Part shown: piece by piece, positions 1 to 11,739 of the stretch
How positions within the stretch are numbered: the first letter of the stretch is position 1
Layout of the letters: every line of letters starts with the position of its first letter
Assembly (NCBI GenBank): GCA_022828595.1
Contig: JAKGHH010000002.1
Location: 83,978,076 to 84,042,075, forward strand
DNA: 64,000 bases
From: Nelumbo lutea
Taxonomy: Eukaryota; Streptophyta; Magnoliopsida; Proteales; Nelumbonaceae
Direction of reading: 5' to 3'
The notes under the pieces: model-generated
Told to the model about the DNA's origin: nothing
Seen by the model: the letters and a program-made list of their open reading frames with translations, nothing else
The model's database searches: none
Position numbers and translations under genes: made by a program

Positions 1-1121
1 GAGCCACTATTGAATTAGCATGGGCCAAGTGCTTATGGCCCATTACGCACTTGTTATTTTTAGTACTATTTGAATTTGGTTGTAATGGATTCCATTTTTT
101 TTTCTTTTTAATTAATTCCTTTGTGTTCTCTCTCTCTCGGATCTAAGTATATAGTTATTTTTCCCTTGCTTCCTGTGGATACTACCCGTTCTCATCACTT
201 TACTGCGTTAGTAGTTGTTTGAAAATCAAGATAAAATTATAAATGTTTAAACTGGTGTTCCAAAGTGTTTAACAATGCACTTCTGGACACACCATGCAAT
301 CAGCCATGGTGTACAAAAGAGCCACTATCAAATTAGCATGGGCCAAGTGCTTATGGCCCATGTATTTAACATGTCACACATCCTCCATACATCACATGCA
401 TGAAATCCATAATTGATCCAAACAATTAAATAACTATAAAACCCATAATTAAAGCCCATTTAAATCCATAATATTACCAATTAGTATTGTCTAGCTAAAT
501 GGGCTAAACTACAAAGAGCAGTTCGACCCATATAGCATTTACGCTGAATTGGGCTAAGGCAGTTTTAACAAATTAAAACTGGGTTTTATATATGTGGGCC
601 AAATTGCATCTTGCAATTAACTATCAATCCCTCGGCCCATGAAGTAAATTTTAGAGCTGAGAACAACCCCCATCGAACCACAGATTTGGTCCAACCAGTT
701 TGATCCAATCTGTTTCGAATGGGTATAGAGTTTAATGTTTAATTCAAGATCCAATTCAAGAAGACTATCTGAAAATTAAATACAATTGATAAATGAAAAT
801 CACAATCAGCAAACAAACACATTAGTGGGCTATCTGTGTGGATCCAAACTTGCAAGAAAAAATTAGTCGTTGCTTGCAATTTCAATTTCCACAAATTGCA
901 GATTGTAAATTTCTTATTTGCTAAAATCCTTTCCTCCACGCGAAACTTCGTCTACAATGAAATAAAATAGAAAACCTAATTTTTCTATTAATATTACATC
1001 AGAAAAAAATTCCTATACATTCCATATAAAATTAAAAATAATTAATTACAGACCAAGAATGAATGGAAAACGCAAATGCGCAGAATTCTTGCGCCGCAGA
1101 AAGATTTCAATCTTTGCCATA
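1..1121 (-). repeat. Angela-like Copia 5' leader, antisense fragment
   Basis: Read on the minus strand, 302-1121 follows the same block order as the untranslated leader behind the primer-binding site at 34605, seen again at 38396-38945. The shared blocks include a 'gggccataagcacttggccca' type motif, an 'accatggctga' motif and several 'gggctt/agccca' blocks. Bases 1-43 are a second copy of 319-361, so the leader end is duplicated about 318 bp apart. Between the two copies lies unrelated AT-rich sequence. I see no coding sequence; the 66-codon frame at 739-939 has no family match I recognise. Confidence 0.7.
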
Positions 1122-1123
1122 TG

Positions 1124-1556
1124 TGTTAGACAGTTATGCCCTTAGCTCCAATCAGATTGTTGTACATTACGTCATTTATTGTAAATGAATAAAGTACATA
1201 AATGATTCGTGTCATTGTGGCTTGTTTATGTGTAATACCCTTAAACTGAACACTTATGAGACTCGTGTTAGTTTCCGTGTCATTGTGGTGCTCATGTCTC
1301 ACCCTGGCAGCTGAGACAAGCCACCCCAACCAACTTGGCGGCACATCAGTGTCAGCCTTGGCAGGATAAATCTCCCCAGGTCTATCCAAGGGCTTGAAGA
1401 TTCTAAACTAACACGAATCTCATATGTGTCCAATTTAAGGGTATTACATAGAAACACACCATAATAACATGAATCAAATATGTACTTTATTCATTTACAT
1501 TAAATGTCATAATGTACATCATTCTGATTAGAGCTAAGGGCATACACTATCTAATA
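1124..1556. repeat. Head-to-head pair of Angela-like LTR 5' ends
   Basis: 1124 to about 1271 is the plus-strand start of the LTR family (TGTTAGACAG...). From about 1290 to 1556 the same LTR start runs on the minus strand and ends in CTATCTAATA. About 150 bp can pair as an inverted repeat. The flanks (atatg left, gaata right) do not match, so I see no target-site duplication. Confidence 0.75.
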
Positions 1557-1984
1557 GAATAGGGTTTGTTAAGGATGAAAAGAATGAGTTAAAAGGCATC
1601 CTAGGGTTTGTTAAAAAGAGGGGAGCATGCTAATATAGTAGGAGGGCATCATTCTAGGTTTAGTAGAAAGAAGGCACCCTCCTATTCTCAGTTTTTCACA
1701 AAAACACCCACTCTCTTAGCTGGACTTCACACTAGCTTCTCAAAAACTGCATTTCAACAATGTAACTTCCCTAGTTTTCCATAGAAGATGCACAAAGACC
1801 CTCAGAGGTCACAACATTGAATTTAACTGGGAAAAAGACACACTTTGACTATTCTAAGGCTGAAAATACCCCTAAAATGATACCCATAAGGCATCAAAAT
1901 ATAGAGTCATCAATCAACTTCATCCACGGTGTTATCTCATGGGAAAGGCTAGGGACAAACCTCCTAAGGTACGAAACTTTCCCT
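1557..1984. other. Unassigned spacer
   Basis: No gene is recognised. Two loosely repeated blocks contain 'cctagggtttgttaa' and 'gggcatc'. On the minus strand the sequence may be the decayed continuation of the gypsy-1 pol frame, but I could not follow an RT-RNase H reading beyond about 1985. Confidence 0.3.
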
Positions 1985-2081
1985 AGGAAGGTCTACAACT
2001 AGGACTTATTAGTTGGAGATGGGAGGTCTAGGACTGCTTTCACCTTCTCTTCATCTAGGTGGATTCCAATTTGGTCCACTC
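1985..2081 (-). pseudogene. gypsy-1 pol fragment left of the solo LTR
   Basis: On the minus strand this short stretch continues the reverse transcriptase reading that stops at 4074. It encodes the I-H-x-D-E-x-K-V-K-A-V-L-D-L-P run typical after the FLGY motif of Gypsy RTs, and the same run is found in gypsy-2 near 49700. It is separated from the rest of the RT only by the solo LTR at 2082-4073 and one copy of its 5-bp duplication. Stop codons follow soon after, so it is a relic. Confidence 0.75.
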
Positions 2082-2745
2082 TGTTAGACAGTGTATGCCC
2101 TTAGCTCCAATCAGCATGATGTACATTATGACATATATTTTAAATGAATAAAGTACATATTTAATTCATGTTATTATGGTGTGTTTCTATGTAATACCCT
2201 TAAACTGGACACATATGAGACTCGTGTTAGTTTAGAATCTTTACAACCATTGAATAGATCTGGGGAGATTTATCCTGCCAAGGTTGAAACTGATATACCA
2301 CCAAGTTGGTTGGAGTGGCTTGTCTCAGCTGCCAGGGTGAGACCTGAGGTACATGTAGTGTGGATTTTCTTAAAACCCTAAACCGGACAAAAATTCCAGA
2401 ATTTTCCTTGACCTTGGATATAGATGCGCAAAGCTGGAATGTTACACTTGACCCCTAGACTCAATTATGATACTGCACTAGGTGTCCAATTGGGCTGCCT
2501 TTGATATGTCAATCAGTGAGATCCTTAGAGGGGGTCAAAACCTGGGAATGTTGGGACATTCCGAGAATTCATCTGAGTGGGGGATCTTAGTGACAGGATC
2601 AGCCCCTTTGTTGGACAAAGTGAATGTTTGGGGATGCACTCTCTCTGATGGAAACCTAAACTGCCGATAGTTGATTTTAACTGTTGAAATTTGTTTTTGC
2701 AAAATATATTTATATAGAGATACACACAAACACACACACACACAC

Positions 2746-2790
<45 letters not shown>

Positions 2791-4073
2791 CAAATATATT
2801 ATGGTTTCAAAATGTTTGCAAAAGGTTTTAATTCCCGGGATCCATGTGAGTAGAGAGTGCAACACTGCACCTTGCAACCGAGGGAGAGGTCCTCTCTTGT
2901 TGGGCAGTGTTTGATCATTATGGGCTGAGAAGTTAAGTGTAAGACCATTGAGGATTATACCTTATGGGTTAATCTTGCATCTGCCCACAGTTCTCAGGCC
3001 TTCATAAGATCGATAGACACAATGACCATTTAGTGTAAATGTTGGGCCTATTAAGAGCCCATAGTGATGGACTCAGGGGTTCACTGTATTCAGTAGTGCA
3101 TTCGGCCAGGCCTTGTAATAGAGGCTAGGCTGAACCCATGTAGCTGATGTGTAGATCAATGATAGGGTCCCACGCCATACAAAGAGAGCCAAGCTAGCCA
3201 GCATTAAAGAGGAAGTGAGTTTGAAAGCTTAATAGGCCTAAAAGCCCATTTCAAACTGGGTTAATTAGATTAATTAAATAGGGGCATATCTGGGATTTGG
3301 ATCAGCAGATAAGATAAGGGATTATCCTTATCCACTTAAAGAGTCTAGGTCCAAATAAAGATTTGGATCAAAGGAACTTCTAATTTGATTAGGAAGGTTG
3401 ATATTTATCTGCAGATAAGATAAGGGATTATCCTTATCACTTAAAGAGTTCAAATCCAAATAAAAGATTTGGATCAAGAAACTCCTAATGAGATTAGGAA
3501 ATTATCTCTTTAGCACTATAAAAAAAGAGAGCAGGGTGAACCTCGAATACATACTCACTCAATATAGAGAGAAGACAATTCAGTTAGACTGATCTTGCCT
3601 TCTGCTCTTTTTCTTCCTATTGTTGCTGCCCTACCCTGTTTGATCTCCAGTTCTTGGATTCGATCAACATTTGATCAAGATATTGTTTCTTGCCAGAAGA
3701 AACAATTTAGAAGTTGTCCTCACTATCCCATTTGATTCTTTCTGAAGAATCACTAGTTATTGGTGATGAACTACCTGTTGATCCTACCTCATCCTAAGCT
3801 TTGTTATCTTCAGTAGAGGGAGAATTTGGTACACTTCTTGGGCATGAATACCTATGTTGGGAGGAGCATTCTTGCATTGATTCCGTATCAGGTATATCCC
3901 TCTCTTAATTTGATTTTAAATTTGATCTAGTTTGGTTACAAGAACAAACCTTGAAAATGCAGTTTTCTAAATTGGGAATAGGATTCTCGGATGGAAGTAA
4001 AGAAATTTTTAAAATTTTGGCCAACCTTCCTGCAGGGTTCGGCCATCCATATGATGGATCTCCCATCCCTTCA
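2082..4073 (+). repeat. Solo Angela-like LTR (copy A) with TSD CACTC
   Basis: It starts TGTTAGACAG and ends ATCCCTTCA, the termini seen next to a polypurine tract at 40759 and next to a PBS at 34605. The 5 bp before it (2077-2081) and after it (4074-4078) are both CACTC. No internal element sequence remains, so this is a solo LTR left by LTR-LTR recombination. It is 1992 bp and lies within the RT domain of gypsy-1, so it is younger than that element. A TATA-like 'ctataaaaaaagag' lies near 3517. Confidence 0.93.
2722..2790. repeat. (CA)n(TA)n microsatellite inside LTR copy A
   Basis: A run of CA dinucleotides with one CG interruption passes into a TA run. Other copies of this LTR carry only short TA-rich tracts or a (TA)n(TATG)n tract at the same place, so the repeat grew inside this copy. 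Confidence 0.95.
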
Positions 4074-5073
4074 CACTCTGTATCCTAGAAATTTTCTAGA
4101 CCATACTCTGAATGTGCACTTTAAGGTGTTAAGCCTCAGGTTAAAAGCTCTACACCAACTGAACACTCTTCTTAACACATCAGGGTGATCTTCCTGCTTC
4201 TTTGCCTTAACCAATATGTCATCCACAAAACACTCGATTTCCTTATGAATTATATCATGGAAAACACTCGTCATCACTCTTTGGCATGTGGCTTAGCATT
4301 CTTCAAGCCGAAGGGCATCATCTTGTAATAAAAGTTCCTGATTGGTGTCCTAAAGGCCGTGTGAGGTGCATCTGTAGGGTCCATAAAAATCTGATTGTAC
4401 CCACTATAGGCATCTAGGAATGAGAAAAGTTGATTCCCCGTTGTTGAATCTATCAAGACTTCCACGTTTGGCAAGGGAAACTCATCTTTAGGACAGGCCC
4501 TATTCAAGTCCCTAAAATCGACGTAGCATCCGCGATAAGGTTGCTAGGAGTTAGTTTACAATGATATCCGAAGGGTTTGACCAAATAGCTAAACTTAAGG
4601 TTTGAGTTGTTTGTTCTTCTTCTGGACTAGCACTATATTGGCTAGCCACTAAGGGTGTGCTATAGGTTTGATGAACCCTACTTTTAGGAGTCTTTCAACT
4701 TATTCTTTAATATTCATGGCTACTTCGGGATTAAAGACCCTTTGAGGCTGCTTCATAGGTCGGAACTTGGGATCTATACATAAGGGGTGTCTAACAAGGG
4801 CCAAGTCTAAGCTCGACATCTAGTCGTATGACCAAGCGAAGACATCTTGGAATTCTGTGAAAAATACACATAGATTAGTCTACTTTCCTTTAAATAGGTC
4901 CTAATGTTTTGCGATAAAGAATGGTTCTTACCTTTCAGTAGTGCGATCAACCTTTCTTTTTCTTTGGTTTCTAATTTGGTTGGTATGTACAATGGCCTTT
5001 TATCCACTCCCTCTACGGCCATGTTAATCTCTTCTAAGGGTTCTTCTAACGCATCAATGGAATCTGACATACA
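4074..5073 (-). pseudogene. gypsy-1 reverse transcriptase (Ty3/Gypsy, Tat/Ogre-like)
   Basis: Reverse transcriptase relic that would copy element RNA into cDNA. On the minus strand it begins with an acidic linker ('EEPLEEINMA', 'KRPLYIPTKL'), then shows the RT blocks 'KDEFPLPN', 'FLDAYSGYNQI', 'MMPFGLKNA', the catalytic 'FVDDILVKA' and 'KCTF...KFLGYRV'. At least one small deletion breaks the frame between 'GLKNA' and 'TSVFHDIIHKEIE', and further stops are present. A solo LTR cuts it at 4073. A close relative lies at 48746-50289 on the plus strand. The domain call is secure; the lineage call rests on the intron-like spacer upstream. Confidence 0.88.
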
Positions 5074-5521
5074 CTTGGGAGGTGCTTGATTTTATCGCAA
5101 TATTCTGTGGTCCCTTCCTTTTGTTTCTGTTATTATGAGCAAGTCTTAGCAATTTCTGGTTTGATTATGAGTTATATACTTAGTATATTTTATCATCGTA
5201 CCTCTAGAATTTGCAGTACTTGCTCAGGTTGCAATGCATATCCCTGTGGTGAAACTATGACAATATCTTTTTGTGGAAATGATCCAATGAAGTAGTTTTA
5301 GTTGAAGCATTACTTAAAGTTTCATTAAGAGAAATTCACAATTGTTTCAAGCATGTGATCCATAGATGGTTTGGGGCACAATCATACACCCAAAGAAAAG
5401 AACATATACATATTTTGAAAATTGCTTGGCGACATCAACTATAACTTGTGATAATGTCATATATATCATGCTCAAAAGATCATGAGATGAATTATAATTT
5501 GTAATTACCATAGAATTATAC
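5074..5521 (-). other. Intron-like spacer between gypsy-1 protease and RT
   Basis: This 448-bp non-coding block separates the protease-side frame (ending ...VIPE) from the RT-side linker (starting C-M-S-D-S). On the minus strand it opens GAG|GTATAATT and closes CTCCCAAG|TGT, a plausible donor and acceptor in phase 0. gypsy-2 has the same arrangement at 48415-48745. An intron between protease and RT is established for Ogre elements of the Tat clade; that this one is spliced is inference. Confidence 0.55.
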
Positions 5522-6240
5522 CTCGGGGATGACTTTCTTGGCCGCCGATGGTCTATCATTCTCATAGTCCACGACAATAGTGTAATAGCTCTTCCCATCA
5601 TCGTCGGTCACCCATACACATCTGATTCTCTTTTATTTTCGTAGTGCTGCTTAGAGCTCGTCCTACGCAATACTCGACAGTTGCAGCCCCTCCACCTTGG
5701 CTATCCTTGTTTCTCCTTCATCTGCCAACTCCGTGTAATAAATCGCATCCTATAGGTGAGCCTCCGTCCTATCGAAAGGAACTTTGGTTGCCGAGATTCT
5801 TATCACGCATCCCTTATGATTGGCTTTTATGCATTGATGGTGCATTGATGGGACCAAAGCCAAGCCATGTACCAGAGGTCGTCCTAGTAGGGTATGGCAG
5901 GCAGTCTTCACCGAGATGACCTGGAACTCCTGCATGATGGAGAACGGCCTGATTGCTACCTGTAGTTCGATAGACCCTTCTGTGATGAACGCGTTGCCAT
6001 TAAAGTTTGTCACCTCCATGGGCAAACCCTTGACTGTCTCCTATTGTATGTTCATCAGTTTTAGCATATGGACAAAGATTAGGTTGATTGAGCTCCCGGG
6101 ATCTACCATGGATCTTCTCATCTTGAAACCTCCTACCCTTGCGGTAACATACAAGGGTTGATTGTGGTGGGGGTTCATAGCCAGCATGTCATCTGGCATG
6201 AACTCTACACTGGTTCGATCAGGTCAGTAAGGTTCCAGTG
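5522..6240 (-). pseudogene. gypsy-1 aspartic protease region
   Basis: Retropepsin-like region of the polyprotein. The recognisable part is 5750-6025 ('MEVTNFNGNAFITEGSIELQ', 'PFSIMQEFQVI', 'LLGRPLVHGLALVPS', 'HQCIK'). The same motifs in the same order occur in the gypsy-2 protease at 37908-38395. Downstream a short conserved patch with D-D-G-K-S-Y-Y and D-Y-E-N reaches the presumed intron donor at 5521. The upstream active-site segment is poorly preserved. Several stops and frame changes show it is not functional. Confidence 0.75.
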
Positions 6241-7845
6241 GTCTCCTGAAAGCTTGTACTAGTGCCCTGATGGCCAATCTCCTTATCAAAGTGCTAGCTC
6301 CTTGCCTATTGAAAAATTGCGGAAGCTCCAGGCTTTGCTCAAATTTTTCTATTAGCATTTCAAGTTGATAATGGTCTGGTGCTCCCACTACGTTGGTGCT
6401 CCCCCTAGGTATGAGCCGATAGAGGATCGGTTTCTACTCGCGTAGGATCTAACTTTACTTTCTGTATGAACAACCTTCTTAAGGAAAAACAATCCATTAG
6501 GTCATGATGTCCTGACTGGTGGAAGTTGCACCACCTTCCCCCGTGCCTTTCATTCTCTAGGTCCACTCCTAACAGCGGTGGTGGCAAGTTGATCACCCTA
6601 TCCTCGACCAACTTGTTCATGATCATTATTACTTCCTCCTTGGTGTAGGAAAAAGGAGGAGGGATTGGTAAATCATTCTTCTTACCTTGAGGGTTGCTTC
6701 GATAATAAGGCCCCTACCTAGATCCTAAGTTGTTGCGGGGCTTTCGATTGACTATGTAGGATTCACTCATCCCGTATCGCCCCAGTATCAGTGTGGATTG
6801 GGTCATAGTGTTTTTTACTGTGCACGTTGTCCTTTCTGTGCAACTCCATAACTGACTGAACATTTCTACCTCCATGTTCTCAATGCCTATTCTATAGGTA
6901 GGCTGCATCCCTTGTACACATTGTTCGATGAAGCTCTTTTCTATGGCATGCTCATCGAAGACGAAGTGGGTCAACTTTTGAAACCGCATAACATATGGCA
7001 AAAGATCCTCCCCTGCATGCTGCTCCATGTTCCGCAAGTCAGCCATCGTCAGCTTCCTTTCTAAGGTGAACCACTTCAACAAGAACTTATTGGCCAGTTC
7101 GGCCCATTAGTCGATGCTCCCAGCAATAAGGTTGACGAACCATGCATATGACAGTCCTGTCAGAGATTTGGAAAGTTTGCGAACCTTCAGATTCCCATTA
7201 AGAGCAGAGGTTCCCAGGGTGTCCTCGAACTTGCTTATGTGCTCCTAGGGACATCCCTTCTGCCCATCGTACTACGTCCACTACTGGGGTGGAGTGTAGC
7301 CGACAGCTAGGGCTTGTACAAGATTCGATCGGAGTATGGTTTTTGTAAGACGATCGAAGCTTGGGCCAGGTTACGACTCTCTACTACCACCCCTGGACAT
7401 ATTCTCTCAGCTCATCCCAACTAAGTGAGGCTTCTATCATCGGGTCCGCATGGGGAAGGATTTGGGACTACCCAATAGTGGGCTGCCTCACTTGTGTGGG
7501 CATCTGATTAGCTCTGATGGACTGGTCGAGCATAGTGGGATTAGGGTTGGAGGCATGATGGCTGGCAAGGATAGTTGTGGGAGCGGCAGTTGGGGTAAAG
7601 GGAGATTGGTCGGTTCGGACCACCTTCTGGAGGAGGATCTATAAAGCGGCCCTCATTTCATTCTACATCTACTTGATTCTGTCGAACCAAGTCTCGAATT
7701 CGTACACCTTATTCAAGAGGATTTCAATACCGACTTGGTCCGCTATTTCCGTTTCATATTGATTTCCATCCTCTGGGTTGGCATCTTCCGAGATGGTGTT
7801 GTGTTCCTCAGGGATCGGTGAAAGGTTGATTCTATAGGTGGCCAT
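6241..7845 (-). pseudogene. gypsy-1 gag
   Basis: Capsid/nucleocapsid relic of the element. The likely start is the ATG at 7843-7845, giving 'MATYRINLSPIPEEHN', which parallels the gypsy-2 gag start 'MAAQRISLSPIPEE'. The retro-gag core is readable at 6714-7082 ('EQHAGEDLLPYVMRFQKLTH', 'EKSFIEQCVQGM'). The C-terminal 'RWCNFHQSGHHDLMDCFSL' segment at 6405-6626 resembles the zinc-binding tail of Tat gags (C and H residues in a C-x2-H-x4-H-x4-C spacing). Many stops and frameshifts make it a pseudogene. Confidence 0.8.
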
Positions 7846-9264
7846 CCTCTGTGATCAAGGAAGGAACCAGAGATTCTAATGTAGGTGAGATGTGGTTAGG
7901 CTACGTGAGAGTAGTCTCCTTAAAAGACAAAGGTTGATTCTATAAGTCTATCTAAAGAAAGTTTGGATTCAAAAATTTAAGAATTATTTAAATATTCTAA
8001 TAAAATTATATAATAACATTAAAATATTTATTAGAAACACAAAAAAATAATTTTATATTTTTACAAAATATATCATGAAATTATGTACTAACAATTTAAA
8101 TTCTATTTTTCTGGACCATCAATTTAAATGTTATTCAGACAATAAAAATTCAACATTAAAAAATAAAATCTTATTTAAATGTTTCAATAAATAAATATCT
8201 TAAATAACAAAATATTATAAATATATAAATAATTACATAACAAAATATTTAGTATGTAATAGAGTAAAATAACAAAAATTTAAATATTTTATAGATTGTT
8301 TAAATATTTAAATAACTAAATAATTATCATAATTAGCTTTTAAATAGTCAGAATAACGAAATTATGAAATAAATTTAAAAAATTTCTTCAAAGTAGAAAA
8401 ATAATTATAACATAATATTGAAATTAATAAGAATTTAATATATTACAAAATTAATAATGAAATTATGTAATAATAGTATAAACTATGATTCTATGGATAA
8501 TTAAATTCAAAAAATAATTAATATTTTAAATTTTAAAAATTTACAGATTATTTAAGTATTTAAATAACTAAATATCTTAAATAAAAAAATATTTAACATA
8601 ACTAGATTTTAATAGTTAAAATAAAGAAATGAAGTAATAAATTTTAAAAAAAATCTGAAAAGTAGAAAATTAATTATAACATAAAATTGAAATTAATAAT
8701 AATTTAATTTTTTACATAATATTGTAAATAACTAATTTCACTTATATCAAGTAATAATTTGAGAAAATAACTTTCAAAAAAGTTAATATTTATTTATAAT
8801 AATTTTAAACTCTTAATCTGTATTCATTATTAAATTATATATTCTAAAATTAATATTTATTATACTTCAGTAAATAAATATTATTTTTTGTGATTAATGT
8901 ATTTTCAATGATTATGTATCAATTTATTTTGTTTTGTTATTTATCAGAAAACTTTCAATAATTAATGGAGATTAAAGTAATATTATTGAAAATTTTTAAT
9001 TTAAATTATTGTACTTATTTTATTTCTGTTATAACTTATTGATTAATATTTAATAGAGATTAAACTATTATTTGAGATTATACTATTTATATACTAAGTT
9101 AATATATTTTTAGTGCTTATTGTATTTTTGCAATTTTTGTAATTATTGTATTTTTTCATTATCAATATATTTTCAATAATTGTGTATTTTCGCTATAAAT
9201 TTTCAAAAACTATTGAAGATTAAAGTATTGCTATTTACCAAAGATGAGACTATTAATTTAAATG
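7846..9264. other. Very AT-rich spacer upstream of gypsy-1 gag
   Basis: 7846-7975 is ordinary sequence that could be the end of the gypsy-1 leader. From about 7980 to 9260 the composition is overwhelmingly A and T, with many short 'atttaaat', 'aaataa' and 'taattat' motifs. No gene, clear LTR or tandem period was found. It could be a decayed element or a matrix-attachment-like AT tract, but nothing in the sequence decides. Confidence 0.6.
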
Positions 9265-9604
9265 AAATTATGAGTGTTCAAGAGTTGGTCCGATTCGATC
9301 ATAAGCTATTTGGCCAACCAAATTGGCTTGGTCGGGTTAGGGAGTTAGTCAGTTGAAACCGACTAACCTTTTGTAAAAACTGACCCACTCAAGTTGTATT
9401 GGTTTGGATAGGTTTTTTCGTTTGTTAAGTCAGTTCAATAGATTTAAACCTAAAAATTAAATTGAATTTTAAAAATTAAAGTGTAATTATTAAGAAATAT
9501 ATTTAAAATTTATATTTATGATATAAAACATTTTAGACTAAGAAATATGAGAAATTTCCCACTTTTCCATAATGAAAATTATATTTAAAATATAAAATAC
9601 TAAT
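9265..9604. repeat. Left part of a dispersed repeat split by LTR copy B
   Basis: It contains repeated 'ttggtcgg', 'accgac', 'aaccgacta' motifs. The matching style of motif resumes at 11440-11610 on the other side of the solo LTR, so LTR B apparently landed inside one older repeat. I cannot name the family; the 'cggtt/aaccg' style is common in plant hAT-like MITEs. Confidence 0.45.
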
Positions 9605-11422
9605 TGTTAGACAATGTATGCCATTATCTCCAATCATATTAATGTATAGATACATTTATTGTAAATGAATAAAAGTACATTATTGTTTCATTTTGATATT
9701 GGTATGTTTATGTGAAATTACCTCTTAAACTGGACACTTATGAGACTCCTGTTAGTTTAGAATGTTCTCAATAATTAGATAGACTTAGGGAGTTTATCCT
9801 ATCAAAGCTGATGATATTGATGTGCTGCTAAAGAAGTTGGGACAGCTTGTCTCAACTGCTAGGGTTAGACCCAATGCACATGCAATGTGTGATTGGTTGA
9901 AACATTGAACCCCAGACCATTTTTCAATTATGCCCTGGACCTTAAAGATTGATGGGCAAAATTGAAAAGTTACACATAACCCCTACACTTGATTATGATA
10001 CTACAGTAGGTGTTGGATTGGGTTGTCTTTGATGTGCCAATCAATGAGATCCATTGAGGATCAAAACCTAGGTATGTTAAGGCAATCTGAGAATTCATTT
10101 AAGTGGATGTTCATAGTGATAGGATCGGCCCCTTTATCGGACAAAGTGAACGATAGGGGTGACACTCTCTCTGATGGAAACCTAAACTACTGGTAGTGGA
10201 TTTCAACTATGTTTGATATTTGGTTTTGCAAAATATATTCATATATGATATAAATTATGTTTTATGAAAAAAAAAATGTTTGCAAAAGGTTTTAATTCCC
10301 TAGATTCATCCGAACAGAAAGTGTGGCACTACACCTTACAGCCAGGGGAGAGGTCATTCCCTATCGAGCAATGTTTAATCATTATGAGCCAAGAGGTTAA
10401 GTGTATGAGACCATTACAAGGCTGATTACCTAATGGGCATTATCTTACTTAAGTCCATTATCCTTGGGTCTTCACAAGATAGTTGAATTCAATGATCATT
10501 TAAGTGTAAATGTTGGGCCCATTTTGAGCCCATAGTGATGTGCTTAAGGGTTCACTGCATTTAGTAGTGAATTCGGCCAGGCCTTTTCACAGAGACTAGG
10601 CCGAACCCATGTGGACTTATGTAAGGTCTTTGTGAGGTCCCACACCATAAAAATCAGGCCTAAGTTGGCCACGCAACACCCTTGGATCGTGAGCATTATA
10701 GCTAATGGGCCTAAAGCCCATAATTAATATGATTAATTATGCTGTCACATGGCAGCTTAAGTTGTCATGTGACATGGGGTGAATCTGGGTTTGGAAATGG
10801 GTATGGAGAACCTATCATCTTAAGAGGATAAGGCTTATCTCTTAATAGAGTTCATATTCAAATTAGATTTGGATAATCTCCTAATTTGATTAGAAGTGCT
10901 CCATAAAGAGATATAAGAAAAAGAGGGCGAACTGATCAAGGACACCCTCTCTATTCTACTCTCTCTTCTTTTGTCTCCCAAGAAATCCTAGTTCGACCAT
11001 AGCTATTTTGGGACTGATATAGATCAATTTTCTTTTGATTTTTGCAAGAAAAATTCAGAGGAATTTCATGCCCACCTCTTTAGTTCGATCCAAGCAGTTG
11101 GATTGCAGTTTTGTCGAAAACTGCGTTGTTGAACCGGCTTCAAGAATACATTGTGCCATCTTCAGTGGAGGCTGGTTTTAGGACTGATTTGGACATGAAC
11201 TTCCACCTTGGAATCTGTGTTTGTGGCATTCGTATCAGGTATACATCTCTCTTTGGTTGGTTTCAAATCTAGTTCGATTCAATACAAGACCAATACTGAA
11301 AAATGCAATTTTTTGAAACATAGAGAATCCGATTCCTAGAAGGATTAGAAAATTTTTGAAATTTCGCCTAACCATCTAGCATGGTTCGGCCATCCATATG
11401 ATGGATCCTAACCCTTCCTTCA
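9605..11422 (+). repeat. Solo Angela-like LTR (copy B), degraded TSD
   Basis: It starts TGTTAGACAA and ends CCTTCCTTCA, 1818 bp, with the same internal block order as copies A, C, D and F. The flanking pentamers are CTAAT (9600-9604) and TTAAT (11423-11427), one mismatch. There is no internal element sequence. It is more diverged than the other copies, consistent with an older insertion. Confidence 0.88.
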
Positions 11423-11739
11423 TTAATATATATCCATGGTTAGGCCATTCAGTTTTGGTCGGTTTACAAATGGCCAAAGTGAAACTGATCAACTTGGTCG
11501 AATAGGGAAATTTTTGTAACAAAGCCAACCTAAAATACTAGAAAACCGACCAACTTGGGTCAAGTAGATCGGGTTGGTCAGTTTCATCAGTATGATGAAT
11601 AAACCTAACTGAAATTAATTATTTTTATTTTTGTATTATAAAAATTTATTAAAAATAATATTTAAAATATGAATAATTATTAATTATTTAAAAGGTTAAA
11701 AATATAAAACAATTGTGTACTCTTATGTGTTTCTATTAG
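11423..11739. repeat. Right part of the repeat split by LTR copy B
   Basis: Contains 'tttggtcggttta', 'accgaccaacttgg' and 'atcgggttggtcagttt' motifs matching the style of 9265-9440, then AT-rich sequence. No coding potential. Confidence 0.45.

Noticed and set aside
2525..2914. ORFs rich in C-V or T-H dipeptides around the CA repeat in LTR copy A
   Set aside because: They are translations of the (CA)n microsatellite on both strands, not genes.
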